A DNA stretch of 64,000 bases from Methanoculleus sp. SDB (GCA_001412355.1 LKUD01000004.1:27489-91488), one strand, 5' to 3'. Positions 33,438 to 42,948 are shown, counted from the first letter of the stretch. Program-made: numbers and translations. The notes: generated by a model from the sequence alone, not told the origin.

Positions 33438-34489
33438 AGACGGTTGACCTCGGTGAGGAACATCTCGTTTTCCCATGTAGTTCCGACGCTTACCCTGACA
33501 TAGTGGTCATCAAGCCCCGGGAAACTCGAACACGAGCGGACAATGACTCCTCTCGCCGCAAGCGCCTCTACGGCCTCTTCTCCGGTCATCGGGGCCACAT
33601 CAATCAGGATAAAATTCGCACTGCTCGGGAAAACAGGGAAGCGGCACTCTCCTGTCATCCTCGCCCGCCATTCAGTTACATGGGTGATGATCGCGTCCGT
33701 GTGACCGCGATCCCCGAGGGCCGCTGCCGCAGCTGCGGATGACACGCTGTTCAGCGCGAAAGGAGTTTCCGCACGCCGGTAATAGGGTTCGAGCCACTCC
33801 GGCACGAAGGCGTACCCGATGCGGAGGCCTGCAAGGGCGTAAGCCTTCGAAAAAGTCCTTCCGATGAGGATGTTATCGTAGCGCTTCATAAGCGGCAGAT
33901 AATCCTCGCCGGAAAATTCCACATAGGCATTGTCGAGAAAGAGGATGCCATCAATCCCTTCCGCTATTTCTCCAATCACGGAAGCGGGCGTTGCATTGCC
34001 GGTGGGATTGTTCGGAGAACATACAAAGGCAATTTTGGCTCCGCGTGCTGCGCGTATGAACGTATCGGGATCTACCGTGAAGTCCGCATCCCGCTGTACA
34101 GGCATGACTTCGGCGCCCTGTGCCCGCGCTGCAATGCCGTAGAAGGAAAATGTAGGCTGGCTGACGGCAACGGAATCTCCCGGACTGATGAGAACGCGAA
34201 TTATCGTTTCGATAATTCCGTCCATACCCGCCCCCGTAACGAACCGGTACCCGCCGTAGTGATGGGTAAGCGCCTCCCGGAGTGCCTCATTTCGTTCGTC
34301 GGGGTAGCGCTGAACGGTGGAGAGGGCACGGGAAGCAGCCTCAAGGGCAAGTGAAGAAGGGGGGAACGGATTTTCATTGCTTGCGAGGAGCGCAGGGTGT
34401 TTATGGCCGTGCGACGCCGCGATCTCCCTCGCTTTCGTTGCAAAGACGTACCCCTCCGTCCGGAAGATGTCCCTAACCAAGTGCTTCAT
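33434..34489 (-). CDS. hisC: histidinol-phosphate aminotransferase
   Basis: PLP enzyme (351 aa) converting imidazole acetol phosphate to histidinol phosphate. Landmarks are LASNENPFPPSSLA, the GAGMDGIIETIIR helix, CSPNNPTGN, FLDNAYVEFSGEDYL and the PLP lysine in GRTFSKAYALAGLRIGY. The ATG at 34489 starts MKHLVRDIFRTEGY; the open frame upstream belongs to the overlap with argD (17 bases shared). hisD lies about 6 kb away in a separate unit. Specificity within the aminotransferase I/II group is fairly secure from the SNENP and ALAGLRIGY blocks. Confidence 0.9.
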   Translation of the reverse strand: MKHLVRDIFRTEGYVFATKAREIAASHGHKHPALLASNENPFPPSSLALEAASRALSTVQRYPDERNEALREALTHHYGGYRFVTGAGMDGIIETIIRVLISPGDSVAVSQPTFSFYGIAARAQGAEVMPVQRDADFTVDPDTFIRAARGAKIAFVCSPNNPTGNATPASVIGEIAEGIDGILFLDNAYVEFSGEDYLPLMKRYDNILIGRTFSKAYALAGLRIGYAFVPEWLEPYYRRAETPFALNSVSSAAAAAALGDRGHTDAIITHVTEWRARMTGECRFPVFPSSANFILIDVAPMTGEEAVEALAARGVIVRSCSSFPGLDDHYVRVSVGTTWENEMFLTEVNRL

Positions 34490-35603
34490 TAACGACCTCG
34501 CAAACCCGGTCGATCTCGTCGTTGGTAATAATAAGGGGCGGGACGAGGCGGAGATTGCCATGGCCGGCGCAGTTGACGAGTACACCGGCGCGGGCGCATG
34601 CCTCCTGAACGGCAGGGCAGGTATCACCAACACTGATACCGATCATCAGCCCGCGGACCCGGGGGTCGTGGGCAGAAAGCCGGGTTGCAAAGCGTTCTGC
34701 TTTTTGGGGGATCGACGGAAGGATCTCTTCAATCACGCCGATGGTGGCGAGGGCTGCCGCACAGGCAAGCGGTCCGCCTGCAAACGTGCTTCCGTGTTCG
34801 CCCCGATTGAATTCAAGCCCTTCCCGTGCGACAATCGCACCCATCGGAAAGCCGCTTGCGATGCCTTTTGCAAGGGTGACGATGTCCGCCTTAACACGCG
34901 TGTGATGGAGACCGAGCCATCTTCCTGTTCTTCCCATGCCCGTCTGCACTTCGTCCGCAATCAGGAGAGCCCCGTGACGATCGCATGCCTCGCGCACACC
35001 CTCCAGAAATCCGTCGGGAGGAATGATGATCCCGGCCTCACCCTGGATCGGTTCGACGACAACACCCGCGGTTTCATCATCGATAACCGTTTCAAGAGAA
35101 CCCGGATCACCATACCGAACAAAGCTGCATTGCGGTTCAAGGGGTTCGAACGGTTCGCGTATTGCGGGTTTGTGCGTGACTGCAAGGGATCCCATTGTCC
35201 TGCCGTGAAAACCGTCCTCAAACGCAATAAACTTCTTCCGTCCTGTTCTGACCCGTGCCAGTTTGATTGCCGCCTCCATCGCCTCCGCGCCCGAGTTGAC
35301 GAAGAAAGCCCTGTTCATTCCTGTGAGCTCGACAAGTTTGCGGGCGCATTCCGCCTGTCCCGGGACATAATACAGGTTGGAACAGTGTATGAGCCGGTGT
35401 GCTTGATCGCAGACTGCCCTGACAACAGCAGGGTGGCAGTGCCCGGTACTGCACACGGCAATTCCCGCGACACAATCGATATACTCGTTCCCGTCCGCGT
35501 CCCATACCCGCGATCCGTCGCCCTTTACCAGCTTCAGGCTCCGCCCGAATGCCTGCATATAATATCGGGCGTCCAGATCCCGATAATCCTGATTTTCGTT
35601 CAT
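34473..35603 (-). CDS. argD: acetylornithine aminotransferase
   Basis: Class III PLP aminotransferase (376 aa) in arginine biosynthesis. Landmarks are CVAGIAVCSTGHCHPAVV, FFVNSGAEAMEAAIKLAR, the aromatic stacking region EDGFHGRTMGSLA, EPIQGEAGI, the Asp in LLIADEVQTGMGRTG and the PLP lysine in TLAKGIASGFPMGA. Short length and the N-terminal ARYYMQAFGRSLKLVKGDG fit ArgD rather than ornithine or gamma-aminobutyrate aminotransferases. It lies 14 bases after guaAb in a long minus-strand operon. N-succinyl-diaminopimelate aminotransferase activity is an alternative, but dapL covers that step here. Confidence 0.9.
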   Translation of the reverse strand: MNENQDYRDLDARYYMQAFGRSLKLVKGDGSRVWDADGNEYIDCVAGIAVCSTGHCHPAVVRAVCDQAHRLIHCSNLYYVPGQAECARKLVELTGMNRAFFVNSGAEAMEAAIKLARVRTGRKKFIAFEDGFHGRTMGSLAVTHKPAIREPFEPLEPQCSFVRYGDPGSLETVIDDETAGVVVEPIQGEAGIIIPPDGFLEGVREACDRHGALLIADEVQTGMGRTGRWLGLHHTRVKADIVTLAKGIASGFPMGAIVAREGLEFNRGEHGSTFAGGPLACAAALATIGVIEEILPSIPQKAERFATRLSAHDPRVRGLMIGISVGDTCPAVQEACARAGVLVNCAGHGNLRLVPPLIITNDEIDRVCEVVNEALG

Positions 35604-35617
35604 GTGAAAGCCTTTTT

Positions 35618-36535
35618 TTATTCGTACTCTATCGTAGCCGGGGGTTTGGGTGTAATGTCGTAGACCACCCGTGCGACACCCGGGATTTCAGATGTGATAC
35701 GTGATCCAATCCGGTGAAGGATGTTCCACGGAAGTTCGATCGGATCTGCGGTCATTGCGTCCCGGGAATGGACGGCCCTGACCGCCACGATCCAGCCGTG
35801 CAGACGGACATCTCCCTTCACTCCCGTGCCGAGCCCGATGAGGGCTGCAAGGCATTGCCACGGAGCAAACTGCTCGACGAGTTCCTGTTCGACGATTGCA
35901 TTCGCCTCCCTGATGATCCCCACCTTTTCCGGAGTGATCTCCCCGAGCACCCGCACCGCCAGCCCCGGCCCCGGAAAAGGCATCCTGTGCTGGATTTCAC
36001 GGGGAAGGCCGAGGCCTCCCGCAACGTCGCGCACTTCGTCCTTATAGAGGTCTTCGAGCGGTTCGATAATGCCTGAAAAATCCATATGGATCGGCATCCC
36101 GCCGACATTATGGTGGCTCTTGATTCCTCCCTCACTTTCGATGCGGTCAGGGTAGATCGTGCCCTGCAGGAGATACTTCGCATCTGTTTTTCGTGCTTCA
36201 CGCTCAAAAATTCTGATGAATTTTTCACCGATAATTTTACGTTTCTCCTCGGGATCGGTCACACCTTCGAGCGCGGAAAAAAATTCGTCCGCAGCATCCA
36301 CCATTGTAAGGTTGATGTCGCAGAAGAGCTCGCATATGCGCTCGCTCTCGCCTTTCCTCATCAGGCCGGTATCAACGTAAATCGGCTTCAGGTTGGTACC
36401 GATTGCGCGTTTTGCGAGTTCTGCGCATACTGAACTGTCGACACCCCCCGATAGCGCCATGACTACTTTTTCGTCCCCCGCAGCAGCCCTGATCTTCTGA
36501 ACCGCTTCATCGATGAATTTTGTGACATTTACCAT
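35618..36535 (-). CDS. guaAb: GMP synthase subunit B (PP-loop ATPase)
   Basis: ATP pyrophosphatase half of archaeal two-subunit GMP synthase (305 aa), which aminates XMP with ammonia from subunit A. The PP-loop [17 protein letters not shown] is near residues 25-40, followed by [24 protein letters not shown], and the dimerisation-domain landmarks [15 protein letters not shown] and the C-terminal ATIEYE. The ATG at 36535 starts [13 protein letters not shown] with gaggga upstream; the longer open frame enters the pyrG end. No glutaminase subunit gene lies in the window. It lies 16 bases after pyrG. Confidence 0.95.
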   Translation of the reverse strand: MVNVTKFIDEAVQKIRAAAGDEKVVMALSGGVDSSVCAELAKRAIGTNLKPIYVDTGLMRKGESERICELFCDINLTMVDAADEFFSALEGVTDPEEKRKIIGEKFIRIFEREARKTDAKYLLQGTIYPDRIESEGGIKSHHNVGGMPIHMDFSGIIEPLEDLYKDEVRDVAGGLGLPREIQHRMPFPGPGLAVRVLGEITPEKVGIIREANAIVEQELVEQFAPWQCLAALIGLGTGVKGDVRLHGWIVAVRAVHSRDAMTADPIELPWNILHRIGSRITSEIPGVARVVYDITPKPPATIEYE

Positions 36536-36551
36536 TTTCGTCTCCCTCATA

Positions 36552-38132
36552 TCATGCGCTGTTCCGGTTAGTCCGGCATGCCTGAACGAAGCCGATGTAC
36601 GGCGGTGAAGGATTGGTCGGCCGTGACTTGAATTCAGGATGGAATTGTGTCGCAAGGAAGAAGGGGTGTTCGTCTATTTCACACGCCTCCATACGCATGC
36701 CACAGTTCGCTGAAAAGACCAATCCTGCTTCACGAAGATCCGGGATATATTCAGGGTTGACTTCATAGCGGTGCCGGTGTCGTTCGACGATCTCCGTCAT
36801 ACCGTACAGGCGCCGGGTAAGTGTTCCCTCCTTTAATGTGATGGTGCAGTTGCCGAGGCGCATTGTGCCCCCGAGCATATGCACGTCTTCCTGTTCGGGC
36901 AGTATGGCGATGACATGGGTCCCCTCACCCATTTCTTCACTCGTCGCATCGCCCCATCCGAGCACATTGCGGGCATACTCGATCACGGCAAGCTGAAAAC
37001 CGAGACAGAGGCCAAGATACGGTTTTTTTGATGTGCGGGCATACTCGATTGCCTTGATTTTACCCTCGATTCCGCGTTTACCGAACCCTCCGGGCACGAG
37101 TATGCCGTCGACCTCTGCAAGTTCACCCGGTTCAAATGACTCGGCGTCGAACCACCGGATGTCCACTTCGATCGAGAGCGACCTGCCAGCGTGTTTCAGC
37201 GCCTCCTTGATGCTGATGTACACATCCTCGATGCCGTACTTCGTTACGATGCCGACCGTGACCCTGTTTGTGTATTCTTTGGAAACAAGCCGGTACCACT
37301 CCGTATCGGGTTCGCGTGTTTCCAGGCTCAGGTAATCGGTGACGACATCCGCGAGCCCTTCCTTCTCCATCTCCATGGGAACCTGGTAGATGTCGGGAGC
37401 GGTAATGGCGGAGATTACAGCACGCTGCGGCACATCGCAGAAGGCGGTAATTTTCTTCTTCGTTGAGGCGGAGATGATACTATCGCTCCGTGCGACGATG
37501 ATGTCGGGTGCAAGGCCGAGTTCCCTGAGTGCCTTGACAGAGTGCTGCGTGGGTTTTGTCTTATGGTCTCCCATTGTGTCGACGGGCACGAGGGTCACAT
37601 GCACGAGCACCATGTCGTTCGCGGGAAGTTCCCCGTGCATCTGTCGGACAGCTTCGAGAAACGGCATACTCTCGATGTCACCCACCGTTCCGCCCACTTC
37701 CACGAGGCAGATGTCGGCTTCACGATTGCCGTTAAGCAGTTTATGCGCAGCCCGCGAAATCGAATCCTTGATCTCATCGGTAATGTGAGGGATGATCTGG
37801 ACGGTTCCTCCCAGAAAGTCTCCGCGCCGTTCTCTTTCAATGACGGTCTGGTACACCTTGCCGGTGGTGATATTGTGATCGGAACTGAGGTTTATATCGA
37901 GAAATCTCTCATAATTGCCGAGATCAAGGTCGACTTCACCGCCATCGTCGAGCACAAATACCTCGCCGTGTTGCGCGGGATTCATCGTACCTGCATCGAT
38001 GTTGAGGTACGGGTCGATTTTTACGGCAGTGACCCGGTAACCCCGGTTTTTCAGCAGGCGGCCGATGGATGCGGTAGTGATGCCTTTACCAAGACCGCTC
38101 ATTACGCCGCCGGTTACAACTATATATTTCAA
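36552..38132 (-). CDS. pyrG: CTP synthase
   Basis: Makes CTP from UTP, ATP and glutamine (526 aa). The amidoligase domain starts [23 protein letters not shown] and includes [15 protein letters not shown] and the DLGNYERFL segment. The glutaminase domain has the nucleophile Cys in [18 protein letters not shown], preceded by the [12 protein letters not shown] oxyanion-loop region, and ends [12 protein letters not shown]. The start is TTG at 38132, with ggggagaggg four bases upstream; the next in-frame ATG is inside the P-loop region. First gene of the run pyrG-guaAb-argD-hisC-AK6-AIPS, which covers nucleotide, amino acid and lipid synthesis. Confidence 0.96.
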   Translation of the reverse strand: MKYIVVTGGVMSGLGKGITTASIGRLLKNRGYRVTAVKIDPYLNIDAGTMNPAQHGEVFVLDDGGEVDLDLGNYERFLDINLSSDHNITTGKVYQTVIERERRGDFLGGTVQIIPHITDEIKDSISRAAHKLLNGNREADICLVEVGGTVGDIESMPFLEAVRQMHGELPANDMVLVHVTLVPVDTMGDHKTKPTQHSVKALRELGLAPDIIVARSDSIISASTKKKITAFCDVPQRAVISAITAPDIYQVPMEMEKEGLADVVTDYLSLETREPDTEWYRLVSKEYTNRVTVGIVTKYGIEDVYISIKEALKHAGRSLSIEVDIRWFDAESFEPGELAEVDGILVPGGFGKRGIEGKIKAIEYARTSKKPYLGLCLGFQLAVIEYARNVLGWGDATSEEMGEGTHVIAILPEQEDVHMLGGTMRLGNCTITLKEGTLTRRLYGMTEIVERHRHRYEVNPEYIPDLREAGLVFSANCGMRMEACEIDEHPFFLATQFHPEFKSRPTNPSPPYIGFVQACRTNRNSA

Positions 38133-38270
38133 TACGCCCTCTCCCCTTGTCAAATACCTGAACGTTTCTGCTTGACAGTATAGTATGCGCCGGACACACA
38201 TGAGCCTTGAGGTGTGAATCGTCGCCTGCCACCGCGCCACCTTTCAGGGAGGCATGGCATTCGACGTATC

Positions 38271-38687
38271 CTACTGCAACACGGCAAACGACGCACTCGT
38301 TTTTGAGAGCAGCGACTGCTCCGTGTCAGGGATGAACACCTCGCCCTCGGTGAACGCAACACGGCGCCCTTTTCTGATAACACGTCCCCTGGCATGGATT
38401 GTACCTTCCCTGACACCCCGGAGAAATGAGGTTGTTTCCGAGACCGTCGCTATTGATTCGCCCTTTTCGAGTTTCGTGTAGAGGGCGAGAGCCATCGCCT
38501 CGTCGCAGAGTGCAACGAACATACCGCCCTGCAGCCACCCGACCCCGTTTCGCATGGCGGGTGTGACCGTCATGGAAAGTTCGGCTTCACCGCTTCCATA
38601 GGAGACGATCTCGATTCCGGCCATGACAAAGAATGGATTTACATCCCGTCCACGCTCTGCTATTTCATCAAGATACCCGGCACCCAT
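38271..38687 (-). CDS. PaaI-type hotdog-fold thioesterase
   Basis: Protein of 138 aa with the acyl-CoA thioesterase PaaI pattern: a N-terminal helix, then PAMRNGVGWLQGGMFVALCDEAMALAL, where the GWLQGG loop followed by the helix with the acidic residue (CDEA) matches the hotdog central helix. Later strands include SETTSFLRGVREG and ARGRVIRKGRRVAFTEGEV. In this family the thioester is usually phenylacetyl-CoA or another aryl/acyl-CoA; the substrate here is unknown. It lies about 140 bases upstream of pyrG on the same strand. Confidence 0.85.
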   Translation of the reverse strand: MGAGYLDEIAERGRDVNPFFVMAGIEIVSYGSGEAELSMTVTPAMRNGVGWLQGGMFVALCDEAMALALYTKLEKGESIATVSETTSFLRGVREGTIHARGRVIRKGRRVAFTEGEVFIPDTEQSLLSKTSASFAVLQ

Positions 38688-38864
38688 CGTTTCACAATTC
38701 TGCGGCGGCGACGAAGAAGGTTTCTTCCCGCTCAGGAGTATTCGGCGGGCCGTCCCGGCATGGACGTGCTCCCCGGACTCAGACCCGCCACCCCGTGAAC
38801 CGGAACCGTTCAGGACGGAAGATGAACCAAAAAAGAAAAATCCTCCGGCGGATACCTCCTTGTC

Positions 38865-39143
38865 ATGGAAAAGGTATCAACCGGGCTACGCCATCCCGGC
38901 CCGCCGGCACCCCCGCCGTATGACGATACAGCGGCAATGCTCCGCGATCTTCTCTGGCTCAACGCCCTGATAGCAACGGAACTCATTCAGCTCGTTGAAA
39001 ACAGCTCCGCCATCCTGCGGAATGGCGACATCCCGGAGAGCTGCCTTCGGGAACACGCGAAGCTCAGAGCGGTGGCGCTCGAGATTGCGGATCACTACCG
39101 TCCCGGTACGGAGCTCCGCTGGCACGTGGAGAAGCACGGGTAG
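38865..39143 (+). CDS. small helical protein of unknown function
   Basis: Predicted protein of 92 aa, family not recognised. After a proline-rich N-terminus (GLRHPGPPAPPPYDD) it is almost wholly helical and acidic: MLRDLLWLNALIATELIQLV, NGDIPESCLREHAKLRAVALEIADHY. A methionine at 38937 could be a shorter start (68 aa). No convincing ribosome site precedes the ATG at 38865. Reading-frame composition looks coding and no gene occupies the other strand here, so it is more likely real than not. No neighbour suggests a role. Confidence 0.5.
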   Translation: MEKVSTGLRHPGPPAPPPYDDTAAMLRDLLWLNALIATELIQLVENSSAILRNGDIPESCLREHAKLRAVALEIADHYRPGTELRWHVEKHG

Positions 39144-39264
39144 GAGGATCCGACCGCTACCGTTGGGCAATTAATTCGACAGGCTTCGGTACATGCCGTC
39201 CGCGTTTCGAATGAAATTCTGCTGATAAAAATCTTCTTCTTTCATGGCTTTCCACTCTATTATC

Positions 39265-39786
39265 ATGAAAATCCTCTTCATCATCGCACCGGAGCGGTTC
39301 CGGGACGAGGAGCTGTTCGTCCCCTGTGATATCCTCGGCAAGGAGGATATTGAATATGATATGGCGTCTACACGGACCGGCACATGCACAGGCATGATGG
39401 GCGGGGAGGCCGAGGCGACGCTCACCATTCAGGATGCAACAGAGAAGACAGACGATTATGACGGCATTGTGGTTATCGGCGGCATGGGATCGCAGGATTT
39501 CCTCTGGGATAATGAACCGCTGCAGGCGCTTGTGCGCATGTTTTTTGAGACGGGAAAACTGGTGGCGGCAATCTGCCTCTCACCGGTGGTTCTCGCACAG
39601 GCAGGTATCCTGACGGAGCGGCAGGCGACCGTGTTCAGAACTCCCGCATCTGTCGTGGAAATGGAGCGCGGCGGGGCAAAACTCGTCGGAATGCCTGTCG
39701 TTGCCGACCTTGATCTTGTGACCGCCAGCGGACCAGCTGCTGCGGAGCGGTTTGCCGAGATGATCGTCGAGAAACTTAATGACTGA
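39265..39786 (+). CDS. DJ-1/PfpI family protein
   Basis: Class I glutamine amidotransferase-like fold (173 aa). The core starts MKILFIIAPERFRDEELFVP, with the conserved Glu (EELFVP). The nucleophile elbow is AAICLSPVVLAQAG (Cys at about residue 109), preceded by IVVIGGMGSQDF. The family includes PfpI proteases, DJ-1 chaperone/deglycases and stress hydrolases; the catalytic Cys is intact but the exact activity cannot be told. The ATG at 39265 is preferred over one 21 bases upstream because it starts at the first core strand. It overlaps the glycosyltransferase gene by 8 bases. Confidence 0.87.
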   Translation: MKILFIIAPERFRDEELFVPCDILGKEDIEYDMASTRTGTCTGMMGGEAEATLTIQDATEKTDDYDGIVVIGGMGSQDFLWDNEPLQALVRMFFETGKLVAAICLSPVVLAQAGILTERQATVFRTPASVVEMERGGAKLVGMPVVADLDLVTASGPAAAERFAEMIVEKLND

Positions 39787-40501
39787 GCCGACATCTCTGC
39801 AGACCCGGCCTCCGGTTGATCCCCGCGACTGCACGCTCGTCATCCCTGCATACAACGAGGCACAACGCATTCCGCGCCTTCTTGATGAGCTTCGGACATT
39901 TGAAGGCCGTGTCATTGTCATCTGCGACGGGACGGATAAAACCGCCGCCCTTGTGCGGGCGTGTTCACTGGATCACCGAAAACGGGATATTACCTGCCGT
40001 GAATTTTCGACCCGTCTTGGCAAGGGGGGAGGAGTGATGCAGGGGATGCGCTTGGCGGAAACACCCTTTATCGGGTTTATGGACGCCGACGCATCGACAT
40101 CCGCCGGCGAGATGCAGCGTCTGTTCGATGCGCTTTCGGAAACGGACGGCGCCATCGCCTCACGCTGGGTTGCCGGAGCCGAAGTGCCGGTTCGCCAGAC
40201 GCTGTCGCGGCTGTTTCAGAGCCGTGTTTTCAACGGATTTGTCCGTGTACTGTTCGGGCTCCCGTTCCGGGATACTCAGTGCGGTGCAAAGGCGTTCCGG
40301 CGAGAGGCGCTCGACCGCGTGCTTCCTCTTATGCGGTCAGGTGGGTTTGAATTCGATGTCGAGCTGTTATGGCGCCTCCGTTCGGCGGGATATCATATCG
40401 TCGAAGTGCCGACAGTCTGGGAAAACCGCGGGGATTCCCGGGTCGGTGTACGGGATGCGGTGTTAATGTTTGTCCGTCTGCTGCGTATACGGTTCTGGTG
40501 A
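39779..40501 (+). CDS. family 2 glycosyltransferase (dolichyl-phosphate sugar synthase-like)
   Basis: GT-A fold glycosyltransferase (240 aa). The nucleotide-sugar binding start TLVIPAYNEAQRIPRLLDEL, the DxD-type metal site in FIGFMDADASTSAGE, and the acceptor-side block GLPFRDTQCGAKAFRREAL match dolichyl-phosphate glucose/mannose synthase relatives (DPM1/AglJ-like). No membrane tail is visible after the catalytic domain. Together with the preceding overlapping DJ-1 gene it may form a two-gene operon. The sugar and lipid acceptor are unknown. About 200 bases without a recognisable gene follow before hisD (convergent). Confidence 0.85.
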   Translation: MTEPTSLQTRPPVDPRDCTLVIPAYNEAQRIPRLLDELRTFEGRVIVICDGTDKTAALVRACSLDHRKRDITCREFSTRLGKGGGVMQGMRLAETPFIGFMDADASTSAGEMQRLFDALSETDGAIASRWVAGAEVPVRQTLSRLFQSRVFNGFVRVLFGLPFRDTQCGAKAFRREALDRVLPLMRSGGFEFDVELLWRLRSAGYHIVEVPTVWENRGDSRVGVRDAVLMFVRLLRIRFW

Positions 40502-40700
40502 GGGGGGGCGCCTGAAGGAACAGTTTTTTGCGGACATCACGAAAAGGGCACATGTCGATGCCCCGTTTCCGGTCGGACATGTCCGGCGAATGCGCAGCTG
40601 CGAGGGGATGCCGGAGATCCGGGCCGGGGAAATGGCAAAAGGGGGGGTGCGGAGGATCCGTATATCGATTCCCGCTCCGCGGCGGGTGAAAAAAACGGTT

Positions 40701-41954
40701 TCAATCAGGTTCGCGGCGTATCCGGACGGATCTGGCATGGGCATGGAGCCCCTCCGCCATCGCAACCGTTTCGACGATATCACCTATTGCACGGAGACCT
40801 TCACGCGAGATTATCTGCACCGTCGACCGCTTGCAGAAGTGCCCCACGTCAAGCCCCGAGTGGACCCGTGCATAGCCGGCGGTGGGAAGCACGTGATTTG
40901 TGCCGGAGGCGTAATCGCCGCAGGCCACTGCAGTATAGGGACCTACAAAGATAGAACCGGCATTCTGAACCGCGCTGAGGATCGGGAGAGGGTTGGCGAC
41001 CTGAAGAGAGAGGTGCTCGGGTGCAATAAGGTCCATCACAAGGACCCCGCTGTCGATATCACTCGCCACTACGAATCCCGAATTCGCGAGTGCTGTTTCG
41101 ATAATCTCTTTTCTGGGTGTTTCAGCAAGCAGGCGGGCAATCTCGACACCTACCCGGTCGGCGAATGCCGCATTCGTTGTCACGAGCACGCACGCGGCAT
41201 TCGGGTCGTGCTCCGCCTGTGCGAGGATGTCGGCGGCAATGAAGGTGGGATTCGCGGTTTCATCGGCGAGGATGCCGATCTCCGAGGGCCCGGCGGGGAA
41301 GTCGATCTCTGCATGGTCACGAAGCAGCATCTTGGCCGCCGTCACGTACACATTCCCCGGCCCCACGATCTTCTGGACAGGATCGATCGTTTCGGTTCCG
41401 AGTGCCATTGCGGCGATTGCCTGCGCTCCGCCGACCTGGTAGATTTCGTCAACGCCTGCCACATCGAGCGCAAGCAGGGTGAGCGGATTGACGGGAGGAG
41501 GTGTGCAGCAGCAGATCTGCCGGACGCCCGCCACCTTTGCCGGGACGGCGGTCATCAACGCTGTGGACGAATAGGCAGCCCGTCCGCCGGGCACATAACA
41601 CCCGACCCTGGCGAGTGGGGTGGTCTTTACCCCGAGCACGATGCCGGGTTCTGTCTCTTCGAGCCATATTCCCCGTGAGTGTGACAGCTCGTGAAACCGG
41701 CTGATACGTGCCTCCGCCTCGATGATACCTTCGGCAACGCGGGCGTCCGTGACCTCGTATGCCCGTGCAATCTCCTCCTCCGTGATTCTGAGGTCACCCG
41801 GATCGATGCCGTCGAACTGCTTTGTCAGCTCGACGAGGGCCTGATCCCCTTCGCGGCTGACGCGATCGATGATCTCCTGCACCTGGCTTTTCACCACCTC
41901 GATGCCCGAACGGCGGCCGACGACCCATTTCTCAATCTCCAGCGCCTTCCACAT
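40701..41954 (-). CDS. hisD: histidinol dehydrogenase
   Basis: Zinc enzyme (417 aa) that oxidises histidinol to histidine in two NAD-dependent steps. Landmarks are CYVPGGRAAYSSTALM, VGGAQAIAAMALGTETIDPVQKIVGPGN, DFPAGPSEIGILADE, the zinc-ligand region AEHDPNAACVLVT, LIAPEHLSLQV and GTNHVLPTAGYARVHSGLDV. All look intact and length is normal. It stands alone on the minus strand, separate from hisC, and diverges from the MoSto-like gene. Confidence 0.95.
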   Translation of the reverse strand: MWKALEIEKWVVGRRSGIEVVKSQVQEIIDRVSREGDQALVELTKQFDGIDPGDLRITEEEIARAYEVTDARVAEGIIEAEARISRFHELSHSRGIWLEETEPGIVLGVKTTPLARVGCYVPGGRAAYSSTALMTAVPAKVAGVRQICCCTPPPVNPLTLLALDVAGVDEIYQVGGAQAIAAMALGTETIDPVQKIVGPGNVYVTAAKMLLRDHAEIDFPAGPSEIGILADETANPTFIAADILAQAEHDPNAACVLVTTNAAFADRVGVEIARLLAETPRKEIIETALANSGFVVASDIDSGVLVMDLIAPEHLSLQVANPLPILSAVQNAGSIFVGPYTAVACGDYASGTNHVLPTAGYARVHSGLDVGHFCKRSTVQIISREGLRAIGDIVETVAMAEGLHAHARSVRIRREPD

Positions 41955-42056
41955 GGAAGGAGCGTTTATTTCCGGGGAGTATAAGGTTGTTCACGAAGGC
42001 GTTTCAGATGACTATTTCTTTAACAATCCCGATATGTACATGGAGAGTGGTGGTTT

Positions 42057-42863
42057 ATGGTTCACCGGCATGACATGGAATCAAAGCTCCGGGGCGAGTC
42101 CCTGGTCCGGAAAGGCCTGCTCGCGAGGTACGAGGGACGGCATCCGCTCCGGATCGCTCCGGAGCTCACTATCGTGAAGATTGGCGGGCACGGGATCATC
42201 GACTACGGCGCCCCGGTTGTCAAACCGCTGTCCGAAGAGATCGGCAGGCTTTCTGCGGACCACCAGATGCTGGTCATCACCGGGGGCGGAGTCCGGGTTC
42301 GCCACATCCTTGATATCGGCCTCGATCTTGATATGCCGACCGGTGTGCTCGCCGAACTTGCGGGGAAAATCAGCGAACAGAACGCGATCATGATGGCGGT
42401 CCTTCTCTCGCAATACAACGGCATGCGGATCCATACGGCGGATCTGCTTGAAGTGCCCTATCTTCTGAAGATGGGGCTCCTGCCGGTGACGCACGGCACG
42501 CCGCCGTACGGCCTCTATGAGTATCCCCCCGAAGTCGGGATGATCCCGCCGCACCGCACCGATACGGGCGCATTTCTTGCCGCCGAAGTGCTCGGAGCAA
42601 AGAACTGTTTCCTTCTTAAAAACGTCGACGGCCTCTTTACGGAAAATCCGTTTGAAAATCCGGGAGCCGAACTGATACGCGAAATCACGGCGGACGAGCT
42701 CCTCGCGAGGAACATGGAGGACATGGTGCTCGAGGAGAAGGTGGTGGAGCTCCTTCAGCACGCCCGAAGCGTGCGCGAGGTGCGCATCATCAACGGCCAT
42801 GTCCCGGGCACTCTCTCCCGGGCGCTTGCGGGAGAGAAGGTCGGTACCGTGATTCGTGCCTGA
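42057..42863 (+). CDS. molybdenum storage protein (MosA/MosB) homologue
   Basis: Amino-acid-kinase-fold protein (268 aa) that I recognise as a homologue of the Azotobacter molybdenum storage protein rather than a true UMP kinase. Compared with MosA from memory, it keeps the order VKIGGHGIIDYG (about 40-51), ITGGGVRVRH (74-83), GVLAELAGKISEQNA (96-110), GMIPPHRTDTGAF (161-173), KNVDGLFTENP (188-198) and the C-terminal VREVRIINGHVPGTLSRALAGEKVGT. MoSto stores polyoxomolybdate or -tungstate with ATP. A single gene implies a homo-oligomer, where Azotobacter uses two subunits. Directly upstream of tupABC. A second ATG at 42075 is possible. Uridylate kinase is the default misannotation. Confidence 0.82.
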   Translation: MVHRHDMESKLRGESLVRKGLLARYEGRHPLRIAPELTIVKIGGHGIIDYGAPVVKPLSEEIGRLSADHQMLVITGGGVRVRHILDIGLDLDMPTGVLAELAGKISEQNAIMMAVLLSQYNGMRIHTADLLEVPYLLKMGLLPVTHGTPPYGLYEYPPEVGMIPPHRTDTGAFLAAEVLGAKNCFLLKNVDGLFTENPFENPGAELIREITADELLARNMEDMVLEEKVVELLQHARSVREVRIINGHVPGTLSRALAGEKVGTVIRA

Positions 42864-42879
42864 TATGGCGGTGCGCAGG

Positions 42880-42926
42880 TAAACCAATTGGTTTAACATT
42901 GTCACAAAACAAAACATTATATATAT
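42880..42926 (+). promoter_or_regulatory. tupA promoter with 16-bp palindrome
   Basis: TAAACCAATTGGTTTA (42880-42895) is a perfect palindrome. It is followed by a GTTTAAC end, then two AAAAC units (42906-42915) and a strong TATA box (TTATATATAT, about 42917-42926). The ATG at 42949 lies about 25 bases after the TATA box, so the transcript should be leaderless or nearly so. The palindrome sits just upstream of the TFB/TATA region, which suits an activator or oxyanion-responsive repressor. Confidence 0.6.
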
Positions 42927-42948
42927 CTTTACGGGCTGACTCATTCCC

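Noticed and set aside
34317..35663. 448-codon plus-strand open frame opposite hisC/argD
   Set aside because: Both minus-strand genes have complete catalytic motifs; the antisense product is low-complexity in character and matches nothing.
40502..40700. Small gene between the glycosyltransferase and hisD
   Set aside because: Short frames on both strands there have no coherent protein pattern and no ribosome sites; treated as a convergent intergenic gap.
40470..41678. 402-codon plus-strand open frame opposite hisD
   Set aside because: hisD on the other strand is intact; the antisense frame is a by-product of GC-rich codon use.
42057..42863. UMP kinase (PyrH)
   Set aside because: The amino acid kinase fold is shared, but the GMIPPHRTDTGAF and C-terminal VREVRIINGHVPG blocks follow MosA/MosB rather than PyrH, and the neighbours are oxyanion importers.
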